Part shown: positions 1 to 6,324 of the stretch, piece after piece
Position numbering within the stretch: the stretch's first letter is position 1
Layout of the letters: each line of letters begins with the position of its first letter
From: Alphaproteobacteria bacterium
GTDB taxonomy: Bacteria > Pseudomonadota > Alphaproteobacteria > Rhizobiales > Devosiaceae
NCBI GenBank assembly: GCA_013152625.1
Contig: JAADFY010000021.1
Location: forward strand, 1 to 9,050
Direction of reading: 5' to 3'
DNA length: 9,050 bases
Translations under genes and position numbers: made by a program
Notes under the pieces: generated by a model
Databases searched by the model: none
What the model was told of the DNA's origin: nothing
Seen by the model: only the letters and a program-made list of their open reading frames with translations

Positions 1-1
1 C

Positions 2-283
2 CCGCCACACGACAATTCCGGCCACACCTGGCACCATGGGGATGATGTGCTGCTGGCCATCATGACCGACGGCTCAGCGGCATTTATCGGCGGCGGATAT
101 GAAAGCGACATGCCTGGATTTGGCGGTGTCCTTTCGCCTGAAGACATCAGCGCCCTGCTGGAGTTTATCAAAAGCTCCTGGGGCCCCGAAGAACGGGCCT
201 TTCAGGAGCGATTGAGCCAGCAGGAGCGCGATGTCAAACAAAGCATAGCCGAGCAGGCCGCCCAAAGCGGCCAAGGCTCATAG
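2..283 (+). CDS. c-type cytochrome, C-terminal part (5' end outside window)
   Basis: The open frame enters from the left edge and ends at TAG 281-283, leaving 93 residues. It begins PPHDNSGHTWHH, a stretch common in small cytochromes c, where it lies between the CxxCH haem site and the distal ligand. It then has SDMPGFGG (Met codon 110-112), which fits the Met axial ligand loop, and the closing helix SPEDISALLEFIKSSW. The haem-binding CxxCH would lie upstream of the window and is not seen. After the usual end of the fold there is a hydrophilic tail of about 30 residues rich in Glu, Gln and Ser, of unknown role. Such proteins carry electrons in the periplasm. The neighbouring gene codes for a secreted copper protein on the opposite strand, so a shared link to periplasmic copper or redox work is possible but is only inference. 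The class (cytochrome c) is fairly sure; the specific partner is not. Confidence 0.8.
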   Translation, partial: PPHDNSGHTWHHGDDVLLAIMTDGSAAFIGGGYESDMPGFGGVLSPEDISALLEFIKSSWGPEERAFQERLSQQERDVKQSIAEQAAQSGQGS

Positions 284-299
284 AGGTCAAGGCTCATAG
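272..299. repeat. 12-bp direct repeat at the cytochrome gene end
   Basis: The 12-mer CAAGGCTCATAG occurs at 272-283 and again at 288-299, a 16-bp period. The first copy codes for the last residues QGS and the TAG stop of the cytochrome; the second lies just past the stop. The copies are identical. A local slippage duplication is the simplest explanation. Confidence 0.85.
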
Positions 300-304
300 G
301 CCAG

Positions 305-346
305 GCGGGCAAATCTTACGGGCAAGCGGACAAGTCTTACGGGCAA
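305..346. repeat. 21-bp tandem repeat, two copies
   Basis: Positions 305-325 and 326-346 form two head-to-tail 21-bp units that differ at only two positions (309/330 and 313/334). The shared core TCTTACGGGCAA is present in both. The repeat fills most of the gap between the convergent cytochrome and cupredoxin genes. No good hairpin is seen inside it, so a terminator role is not supported. Confidence 0.85.
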
Positions 347-357
347 ACCGTCAACCG

Positions 358-747
358 CTATTGGCCGATCGTCAGCGATGCCACCATGCCGCGATTTGCG
401 TGGCCAGGCAGCGCGCAGATTATTTCGTATTCGCCCGGCGCCAGATCAAGGGTTGCCCGCCCCCAGTCGCCACCCAGAATAACCCGTGAGCGATAGACCA
501 GTTCTCCGCTACCGGCCATGCGCACCGAAAAATCATGGGGCGCGCGCCCCACATTGAAAAATTCCACATTGATTCTGCCCGAGGGGGCACGGATTTCGTC
601 AAACCCCATCGACCATTCGCTTAATTCGACTTTCAGGTCGTTGCCGACCAGGCCGGCGGCGCGGTCCGCAAGGGCGCCACCTGTGCTCATGGCGAGGGCC
701 ATGATGGCTGCAAAAACGGTTCCTGTGATTCTGGCAGTACCAATCAT
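358..747 (-). CDS. Secreted cupredoxin (type 1 blue copper protein)
   Basis: The 129-residue product starts with a signal peptide (Arg6, hydrophobic stretch from about residue 9, likely cleavage after ALA at 27), so the mature protein should be periplasmic. The mature part is a single cupredoxin-like domain of about 100 residues. The usual type 1 copper ligands are visible: His71 in the strand-loop APHDF, then Cys111, His116 and Met121 in the closing loop with C-x4-H-x4-M spacing. This set matches the plastocyanin/azurin superfamily of one-electron carriers. The start at 747 is supported by a clear ribosome site (AGGAAG, five bases before ATG). The gene faces the cytochrome c gene, so the two could be electron partners, but they are convergent and not in one operon. 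Other options are a copper-binding or copper-tolerance protein rather than an electron carrier. The fold and copper site are well supported; the partner is unknown. Confidence 0.88.
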   Translation of the reverse strand: MIGTARITGTVFAAIMALAMSTGGALADRAAGLVGNDLKVELSEWSMGFDEIRAPSGRINVEFFNVGRAPHDFSVRMAGSGELVYRSRVILGGDWGRATLDLAPGEYEIICALPGHANRGMVASLTIGQ

Positions 748-752
748 GTTGT

Positions 753-758
753 CTTCCT
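753..758 (-). promoter_or_regulatory. Ribosome binding site of the cupredoxin gene
   Basis: Read on the - strand, AGGAAG lies five bases before the ATG at 747-745. It supports this start, which also gives a complete signal peptide. Confidence 0.7.
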
Positions 759-919
759 TTGTTTCTTATTTCATGTGTCCCGCCAGACGATCCGGCGCAG
801 GACGCCAAAATGGCAACGCTGCGCGTACATTCCAGACCCCTGTCCTCCGCTTGCGTCGCTGATATGGGCGTAATGAGGTCGAATTGGGGGAGAGAAATCA
901 AATTTTTGTGTGCTGTGTC

Positions 920-941
920 AAAAGATCACATCGCGATCCTC
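920..941 (-). terminator. Possible weak terminator of the metallophosphatase gene
   Basis: Just past the stop codon of the - strand phosphatase gene, the - strand reads GATCGC-GAT-GTGATC followed by TTTT. This gives a six-pair stem with one G-U pair and a three-base loop, extendable by A-U and G-U pairs that use up the T run. The stem is short and the T run is only four, so this is a tentative call. Confidence 0.3.
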
Positions 942-944
942 TGA

Positions 945-1634
945 TCAGACAACAAACTTTCCTTTTTCGGTTATTGCCAGACAGGTCAGGCGCCCGGTCT
1001 CATAGGCACAGGTGTCAATGTTGGCGCGATGGGCGAGAATTTCGGGCTCATCCACTGGCGTATGCCCGTGGACCACATAGTGGGAATGGGGCCCGGGATG
1101 GGCAAGAAACGGCTGGCGAATCATCGTCATGTCCGTATCCGTTTGTTCAGCAAAGGCAACGCCGGGGCGAATTCCGGCATGGACAAACAGATATTTGCCG
1201 CGCACATGGCTGACCGGGAGATTTTGCAAAAACGGCAAATGGCCGGGGGGCATGGCCTCCGCCAGCCTGTCGCGCATGGCCCAGCTTACCGGCCGCCCCA
1301 GGGCCCGGCGCGGGGTGCCCACACCATACGAAGCAATGGTTGCACCGCCACCCCAATCGAGCCAGTGCAACAAGGTCCCCGGCTCGTCAAGGAACCGCCG
1401 CATGGCCAGTTCATGGTTGCCGGTAAGGCAGATGGTTGTGTGTTCGCCGGCCTGCATTTCGATCAGCTTGTCGATGACGCCGGCGCTGTCGGGCCCCCGG
1501 TCCACATAATCGCCGAGAAAGACAAATTCACTGTCGGCGCCAAAATATGGAGAAGCCCGGGCCGCATCGATTTTTTCGCAAAGCAAATCGCGATACCCGT
1601 GAATGTCCCCGAATGCGAAAATTGTACGGTCCAT
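945..1634 (-). CDS. PPP-family metallophosphatase (serine/threonine phosphatase or Np4N hydrolase-like)
   Basis: The 229-residue product has the full set of calcineurin-like metallophosphatase motifs in order: GDIHG (9-13), GDYVDRGPDS (41-50), GNHE (72-75), the metal-ligand His in FVHAG (His152) and VHGHT (188-192). These build a two-metal centre that hydrolyses phosphate esters. The GDYVDRG and GNHE forms are those of PPP protein phosphatases and PrpE/PphA-like enzymes. ApaH itself usually has GDLVARGP and GNHD, so a true ApaH is less likely. The natural substrate, whether phosphoprotein or dinucleoside polyphosphate, cannot be settled from sequence. No signal peptide is seen, so the enzyme should be cytoplasmic. 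The start at 1634 puts the first motif right at the N-terminus as usual, but no strong ribosome site precedes it. The gene is divergent from lptF with a 79-bp spacer, so shared regulation is possible but not shown. Confidence 0.88.
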   Translation of the reverse strand: MDRTIFAFGDIHGYRDLLCEKIDAARASPYFGADSEFVFLGDYVDRGPDSAGVIDKLIEMQAGEHTTICLTGNHELAMRRFLDEPGTLLHWLDWGGGATIASYGVGTPRRALGRPVSWAMRDRLAEAMPPGHLPFLQNLPVSHVRGKYLFVHAGIRPGVAFAEQTDTDMTMIRQPFLAHPGPHSHYVVHGHTPVDEPEILAHRANIDTCAYETGRLTCLAITEKGKFVV

Positions 1635-1682
1635 GATGCAAATCAGCTTAATGGTGTGAACAAATCAAGCGCCCAGCGGAAA

Positions 1683-1724
1683 ATGAACCAGATCAAATGA
1701 GCCAGACGCGAAGATGAACCAGAT
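1683..1724 (+). repeat. Duplicated lptF start region with five-codon mini-ORF
   Basis: The 11-mer ATGAACCAGAT occurs at 1683-1693 and again at 1714-1724, where it is the start of lptF. The preceding bases are also similar (GCCCAGCGGAAA against GCCAGACGCGAAG), so this looks like an imperfect 31-bp duplication. In the upstream copy the frame is closed after five codons (MNQIK, TGA at 1698-1700), and it is not in frame with lptF. The mini-ORF may be translated just ahead of lptF, but nothing shows that it is. Confidence 0.6.
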
Positions 1725-2826
1725 TACCCGCTACCTGTTTTTGCGCATGCTGGGCTCGTTCGCCATGGTGTACGCATTTGCTTTGAGCGCGAGCTGGCTG
1801 ATTCTGGTGCTGGCGCTGTTTTCGCTGGTTACGGTCAAGGGGCAGGATTTTTCGGTCCTGCTTACCCAGACGCTTTTATCGACCGTCACACCGGCGGCCT
1901 TCCTGTTGCCTATCTGCGGCATTTTAGGGCTGGCGCGCACTTTTGGGGCCCTGCGGGCCCGCCACGAGATCGACACCATTCATGCCACCGGCGCCGTTGG
2001 TCCCATTCACGGGGCCGTATTTGCGTTTGTGGTGTTCATCGGTGGGCTTTCGGGGGTTCTGGAACATTTTGGCAATCCCGCCGCCATTCGGGCCATCGAC
2101 CTCAATTTGCAGCGGGTCAATGCGGATCTGATTGCCAGATCATCACAGGCGGGAAGCTACATTGATCTGGCCACGGGGGTGACGTTGCGCATCGACCGGC
2201 GCGCCACGGACGGGGGTGCACAAAGCTTTTTCCTTTATGACCGCACCAACCCCGAGCAAACCCGCACATTCATGGCCACCAGTGCCGACATCACCGAGGA
2301 GGAAGGCGCGTTCAGCGTCGATTTGCGCAACGGTTCGATCCAGTATCTCGATATCGAAAGCGGTAATCTGTCCACGGTCAGTTTTGAGCGCTATTCACTT
2401 TCGCTGGGCCAGTTTCCGCAATCGGTGGGGGTGCTGACACCCGGGTTCCGGTCGCAAACCACCTTTGAACTGCTATCCGGGCCGTTGGCGATCTCCGATC
2501 CGGCCCGGGTGGGGGCCACCGTGGGGTGGCGCTTTGCCCTGATGTTTTTAGCGATTTCTTTTCCGGTATTTGCCTACGGATTTGTCGGCCACCCCACCGG
2601 CGCACGCACCTCAAGATGGGCGCCGCCGGAACTCATTCTGGTGGGGGCCGGTGTGTTGATGGAAGTGGCGACCGGGTTGCTGGCGATCTATGTGGAACGG
2701 GAGAACCTGGGCGCATGGCCGGTGCTGTTCGCGCCGGGTGCCGGGGTGCTCGGTATCGCCGGGATCATGCTGTTGCAGCGCTACTGGCTTGCTCTCTGGC
2801 CCGTTGCCGGCGGGGCAAGACCATGA
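1714..2826 (+). CDS. lptF: LPS export ABC transporter permease LptF
   Basis: The 370-residue product has the LptF/LptG (YjgP/YjgQ) layout: three N-terminal membrane helices (about 12-38, 50-75 and 96-118), a periplasmic beta-jellyroll domain (about 125-260) and three C-terminal helices (about 268-355). The cytoplasmic stretch ARTFGALRARHEIDTIHATG after helix 2 matches the conserved coupling segment, and Glu85 aligns with the Glu of E. coli LptF that contacts the ATPase LptB. LptF pairs with LptG in the inner membrane; with LptB they pull LPS from the membrane and pass it to the LptC-LptA bridge. Length is normal for the family. The ATG at 1714 is used because it gives MNQITRYLFLRML, a typical family N-terminus; its ribosome site is weak (GAAG-like). 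It is the first gene of the operon, and its stop overlaps the lptG start by ATGA. Assignment as LptF rather than LptG rests on gene order and first position. Confidence 0.93.
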   Translation: MNQITRYLFLRMLGSFAMVYAFALSASWLILVLALFSLVTVKGQDFSVLLTQTLLSTVTPAAFLLPICGILGLARTFGALRARHEIDTIHATGAVGPIHGAVFAFVVFIGGLSGVLEHFGNPAAIRAIDLNLQRVNADLIARSSQAGSYIDLATGVTLRIDRRATDGGAQSFFLYDRTNPEQTRTFMATSADITEEEGAFSVDLRNGSIQYLDIESGNLSTVSFERYSLSLGQFPQSVGVLTPGFRSQTTFELLSGPLAISDPARVGATVGWRFALMFLAISFPVFAYGFVGHPTGARTSRWAPPELILVGAGVLMEVATGLLAIYVERENLGAWPVLFAPGAGVLGIAGIMLLQRYWLALWPVAGGARP

Positions 2827-3896
2827 TCCGGGCCGGTTGGCATGTTACGGCAACTCTGGGGCTGTCTTTAGTCTATGTCAGCGCCATTTTGTGGTCGTTG
2901 GGCATGCTTGCAGAGTTTATCGGCGTTATCCGGGCGATCAGCACCGGATCGGCGGGCAATCCGTTGGCGCCCATTCTGGAGGCCGGGCTCAAGGCCTTCC
3001 GCTGGAACCTGGAACTTTTGCCCCTGTCGGTGCTTATCGCCGGGGTCATGGGGATTGCCAACCTGCAGCAACGTAACGAACTCCTCATCATGAAATCGGC
3101 GGGCGCCTCCATCTGGGGCATCATGCGCATGCCGGTGGCGGCGGCGGTCATCCTGGGAATTGTGGTCTCGTTTGCGCTGGACGGGGGGCTTATTGCGGCC
3201 CAGCGGGCCACGGACAGGCTCGAGAACGTGCGCGCGGGCTCGGAAGTGGGGACCCGGAGCGGCGGCTGGTTTGTCATCGAAGGGGTGCGGACCATTCAGC
3301 ATGTGTTTGCCGAAAGACGCCGGGAGAGCGGGGCGGCATTTACCCGTTTGCGGGTCATCGCCACCGACCTCGAAGGCCGGCCCATACGTCAGCTGACGGC
3401 AAAAAGTGCTGAAATCGTTGAAAACCGGCTGGTTTTGTTTGACGGCACCATTCATGTGCTCGGTCAACCGCCAAAGCCGTTTACCAGTGAAGTTCTTGAC
3501 GGAATGACCGGCCCGGTGGCCGTGCGACTTGCCCTTGGGGCGACCGATGGCATGACTTATGCGGAGCTGCGCGAGGTGCTGGCCAGCAATGTGCTCGACC
3601 CGGCGGCCCGGGATGTTGCAAAAATGCGCGTTGCCGGTATGGAAGCGCTCCCTTTGGTGCTTGTTGGCTCTTTGTTAATTGCGTTTGCCTTTACAGCCGG
3701 TTATCGAAGGACCGGTGCTTCTGGCTCCATCATATTCTATGGTATCGTTCTTGGCTTGGGGGTCTTTGTATTGGCACAGCTTGCCTATCAGGCCGGATCA
3801 CGGGGGGTACTCGATGTCGCCCTGGCGGCCTGGGGACCTGCTATTGTGGCCATTGTCATTGGGGTGACCGTGTTGCTGCACGTTGAAGACGGATGA
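2823..3896 (+). CDS. lptG: LPS export ABC transporter permease LptG
   Basis: The 357-residue product is the second YjgP/YjgQ-type permease. It has three N-terminal membrane helices (about 8-32, 60-80 and 100-120), a periplasmic jellyroll (about 125-265) and three C-terminal helices from about 275. The conserved coupling stretch NLQQRNELLIMKSAG contains Glu86, which aligns with the LptB-contacting Glu of E. coli LptG (QRSEL). It works as a heterodimer with LptF. The reading frame is open further upstream to 2526, but that part is lptF sequence in another frame. The ATG at 2823 overlaps the lptF stop as ATGA and gives a normal N-terminus, so it is the start. The stop overlaps the lptD start in the same way, which suggests translational coupling along all three genes. 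Length is typical. Confidence 0.93.
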   Translation: MIRAGWHVTATLGLSLVYVSAILWSLGMLAEFIGVIRAISTGSAGNPLAPILEAGLKAFRWNLELLPLSVLIAGVMGIANLQQRNELLIMKSAGASIWGIMRMPVAAAVILGIVVSFALDGGLIAAQRATDRLENVRAGSEVGTRSGGWFVIEGVRTIQHVFAERRRESGAAFTRLRVIATDLEGRPIRQLTAKSAEIVENRLVLFDGTIHVLGQPPKPFTSEVLDGMTGPVAVRLALGATDGMTYAELREVLASNVLDPAARDVAKMRVAGMEALPLVLVGSLLIAFAFTAGYRRTGASGSIIFYGIVLGLGVFVLAQLAYQAGSRGVLDVALAAWGPAIVAIVIGVTVLLHVEDG

Positions 3897-6214
3897 GCAT
3901 ATTGCGCCTGCGCACGCTTTTTGGTGATCTGGTTGGGCTGCGTCCGGCGCTGCTGGGCATGGCGTTTTTCCTCATGCCCGTCAGCTTGCCCGTCAGCGCT
4001 TTTGCCGCCCCTTCCCTGCTGCCGGACAATTTTTTCGCCCAGCAACCGGTCACCGCCAGCGACAAAATGGTGATCAATGCCGACCTGCTGTCGGTCCGGG
4101 CACGAAGCGGGCTGGTCGTGGCTTCGGGAAATGTGCGTATATTTTTTGCCGGATACGCCATTGCCGCCGACCGGATAGAATATGACCAGCGGCGCGGTTC
4201 GGTGGTGCTGGTGGGCCAAGTGGTGGTTAAAACACCCAACGGGCAGGAATTTCTGGCCGAGCGGGCCGAACTGACCGACACGTTCAGACAAGGGTTTTTG
4301 CAGTCATTGGTATTTCGGGCCGAAGATGGTTCGTATTTTACCGCCGAGGAGGCTTCGCTTTCCGCCGATGGCTCCATATTGCTCACCGGGGGGGCCTATT
4401 CTCCGTGCGGCACCTGCATCGACGACCAGGGGCGGCGCATCGGCTGGCGGATAAAAGCGGCACAGATCGAGCGCAATGAAGCCGATCAGCTCTATTATTT
4501 TGTATCACCGGAACTGGAACTGCTGGGGGTCAGCATTCCTTTGCTGCCGTCTTTCACGCTGCCGGTGGATGGGCTTGTGCCCACCGGGCTGCAGTTGCCC
4601 AGAATAAGCTATGGGGAACAAAGGGGGCTGGGGATCGGGCTGCCTTACAGGTTCGTGCCCACCGAAAATTCCGAACTGGTGGTCACCCCGACCCTTTACA
4701 CGCGGCAAGGGATCATGGCCGGGGCCGAGTGGACCCAGGAACTTGAAAACGGCACCTACACCCTTTCCGGGTGGAGCCTGTTCCAGCTTGATCCGGCCGC
4801 CTATGCGGGGGAGCCTGGCGACCGGGACTGGCGCGGTGCGGTGCAGACAACGGGGTCTTTTTCCCTCGCCGACAACTGGACCGCCGGCTGGTCGCTGACC
4901 GCATTTACCGATCCGGCTTTTTTGCCCGATTATGATGTGGGCCAGACCCGGGGCGGGTATGTGGTCAACGAGGTTTTCGCCACCAAACTCTCGCCGGAAA
5001 TTTTCGCCGACATTCGCGTACAGCAGTTTGTAGAGCAGGGCAACGTTACCCCCCTTGATCAGGCCGAACAGGCCAGCGCGGTGCCGGTGGCGGAGTTTGA
5101 CAGTGTGTACCGGCTGGCCGAAGGGAATGGCGAGATCCGGTTCCGAGGCAGTTTTCTTAATGTGAACCGGGGCGCCGATCAGATCGAAACCGTGGGCGGC
5201 GTGCCCCGGTCATTCGGCTTTGAGGGCAACAAAACCCGGGCAACGCTTGAGGCGGGCTGGACCAACCAGTATATCGGGCCGGCCGGCGTGGTCGTGTCGC
5301 CCTATGTGGCGCTTCGGGCCGACGCGGCCAGCTATAACGGGGCCAGCGGCGACCCCCTCGCCCCACCCGGCGGCATGTTGTTGTCGGCCACGCCGATCGC
5401 GGCGCTGGATTTGCGCTGGCCGCTTGTTTCATCTGACGCTGCGGTGGCCTATCTGCTCGAACCCATCGCCCAGATCGTCTGGCGGGGGGGGGCCGCCGAA
5501 ACCCCCGGCATTACCAATGATGACGCGCAAAGCTTCGTGTTCGACGACACCAACCTGTTCAGTTTTAACCGCTTTTCCGGGGATGACCGGCAGGAAACCG
5601 GCTTGAGGGCATCCCTGGGGGTGCGCTATAATGTGCAGTTTTCCGACGGGGCCTGGCTCGATGCGGTGGCCGGCAAGAGCTACCAGATTTCCGGGCTGAA
5701 CGCGTTTGGCGTACCCGATCCGGTCCTGACCGGTGCGGGGTCGGGACTGGACGACCCGTTGTCCTACTATGTGATCGGCGTGACCGGGGCGCCGCGGCGG
5801 GGGGTGACCCTTGGGGCCAAAGCGCAACTGGATGTGGACAGTTTTTCGCTGGCCCGGGCGGCCATGGCGGCAACAATCGACAATGACATGTTTGCCGTTA
5901 CCGCCGGCTACGCGTTTATTGCCGCTAACCCGGCGCTGGGGGTGGTGGAGGATTTGTACGAAGTCAACGCGGGGGTGAAATTCCCGCTGGCGGACTATTG
6001 GTCGGCCCAGGCGGGGCTCAATATTGACATGGTGGACCAGTCCGTGGCCCAATACAATTTCGGGGTGGCCTATGATGACGAATATCTGGGCTACGGCATC
6101 GGGTTTACCGGGTTTGGCCCAACCCATGCCAGCAACCCCGACAGCGCCCGGGTTGAAATATTTCTCAAGCTGTATCCCCTGTTCGAAACGGGTGGTATTG
6201 GCGCTTTCGATTAG
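3893..6214 (+). CDS. lptD: LPS-assembly outer membrane protein LptD
   Basis: The 773-residue product starts with a signal peptide (hydrophobic core about 19-37, cleavage likely near AFA-AP at 38-39). Next comes an LptA/OstA-like beta-taco domain (about 55-165), with the ASGNVRIFFAGYAIAADRIEY repeat unit typical of the fold. Then YSPCGTC (Cys172 and Cys175), and from about residue 215 a long region of alternating hydrophobic and polar strands that forms the large C-terminal barrel. LptD with the lipoprotein LptE inserts LPS into the outer leaflet. Length is close to E. coli LptD (784). Cys172 and Cys175 are the only cysteines; the C-terminal Cys pair that links barrel to N-domain in E. coli is absent. 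The start overlaps the lptG stop (ATGA). The gene carries a 12-bp duplication in the signal peptide and a G9 run at 5484-5492, but the frame is intact. lptE is not in the window. Confidence 0.95.
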   Translation: MSILRLRTLFGDLVGLRPALLGMAFFLMPVSLPVSAFAAPSLLPDNFFAQQPVTASDKMVINADLLSVRARSGLVVASGNVRIFFAGYAIAADRIEYDQRRGSVVLVGQVVVKTPNGQEFLAERAELTDTFRQGFLQSLVFRAEDGSYFTAEEASLSADGSILLTGGAYSPCGTCIDDQGRRIGWRIKAAQIERNEADQLYYFVSPELELLGVSIPLLPSFTLPVDGLVPTGLQLPRISYGEQRGLGIGLPYRFVPTENSELVVTPTLYTRQGIMAGAEWTQELENGTYTLSGWSLFQLDPAAYAGEPGDRDWRGAVQTTGSFSLADNWTAGWSLTAFTDPAFLPDYDVGQTRGGYVVNEVFATKLSPEIFADIRVQQFVEQGNVTPLDQAEQASAVPVAEFDSVYRLAEGNGEIRFRGSFLNVNRGADQIETVGGVPRSFGFEGNKTRATLEAGWTNQYIGPAGVVVSPYVALRADAASYNGASGDPLAPPGGMLLSATPIAALDLRWPLVSSDAAVAYLLEPIAQIVWRGGAAETPGITNDDAQSFVFDDTNLFSFNRFSGDDRQETGLRASLGVRYNVQFSDGAWLDAVAGKSYQISGLNAFGVPDPVLTGAGSGLDDPLSYYVIGVTGAPRRGVTLGAKAQLDVDSFSLARAAMAATIDNDMFAVTAGYAFIAANPALGVVEDLYEVNAGVKFPLADYWSAQAGLNIDMVDQSVAQYNFGVAYDDEYLGYGIGFTGFGPTHASNPDSARVEIFLKLYPLFETGGIGAFD
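3975..3998 (+). repeat. In-frame 12-bp tandem repeat in the lptD signal peptide
   Basis: The 12-bp units 3975-3986 and 3987-3998 differ only in the last base and share TGCCCGTCAGC. They give the repeated peptide PVS-LPVS just before the predicted signal peptidase site, lengthening the end of the hydrophobic region by four residues without a frame change. Confidence 0.8.
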
Positions 6215-6324
6215 GTCGTGGGCCTGAACACACAACAGCACGGTTGGTTGAATACGGAGCGGACACCAGAATGTGGCCGCAATTGGACGCCAAACGGAGT
6301 GGAATCGAGCAACCAGGAACCGAA
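6215..6324 (+). other. 110-nt gap between lptD and surA
   Basis: This is the largest gap in the operon. No strong hairpin with a T run and no convincing promoter is visible. The surA frame is open through most of it and offers a possible ATG at 6271 with CGGAG eleven bases upstream, so part of the gap could be coding. An internal promoter for surA-pdxA-rsmA could sit here but is not demonstrated. Confidence 0.4.
6315..6319 (+). promoter_or_regulatory. Ribosome binding site deciding the surA start
   Basis: AGGAA lies five bases before the ATG at 6325. Together with the signal peptide that follows, it favours this start over the in-frame ATG at 6271. Confidence 0.6.

Larger units (their letters stand above)
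748..944 (-). promoter_or_regulatory. 197-bp gap, presumed to hold the cupredoxin promoter
   Basis: No convincing gene lies here: the small open frames on both strands lack ribosome sites and recognisable products. Since the cupredoxin gene is transcribed leftwards from 747, its promoter should be in this stretch or upstream of it. A perfect TTGACA is present on the - strand at 921-916, but the hexamer 17 bases on (ATTTCT at 898-893) is a poor -10 box, so no exact promoter is claimed. Confidence 0.25.

Noticed and set aside
893..921. TTGACA on the - strand as a -35 box for the cupredoxin gene
   Set aside because: No acceptable -10 box lies 16-18 bases away (ATTTCT at best), and it would leave a leader of about 145 bases, so it is not called as a promoter.
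1029..1700. 223-codon + strand frame across the metallophosphatase gene
   Set aside because: The opposite strand codes for a complete set of phosphatase motifs. This frame has no domain and only ends near lptF by chance.
2526..2822. Upstream extension of the lptG frame
   Set aside because: This stretch is lptF coding sequence in another frame. The ATGA overlap at 2823 and the normal LptG N-terminus set the start.
5429..6241. Long open frame of 270 codons on the - strand opposite lptD
   Set aside because: It lies wholly antisense to a well-supported gene, has no recognisable domain and shows the Gly/Pro/Arg/His-rich make-up typical of shadow frames in GC-rich DNA.
6248..6276. TTGAAT with a 17-base spacer as a promoter for surA
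   Set aside because: The matching -10 position reads ATGTGG, which is too far from the consensus.
6244..6324. Longer SurA starting at TTG 6244 or ATG 6271
   Set aside because: The ATG at 6325 has a well-placed AGGAA and begins a compact signal peptide. The longer forms would put a charged extension before it, though ATG 6271 cannot be fully excluded.
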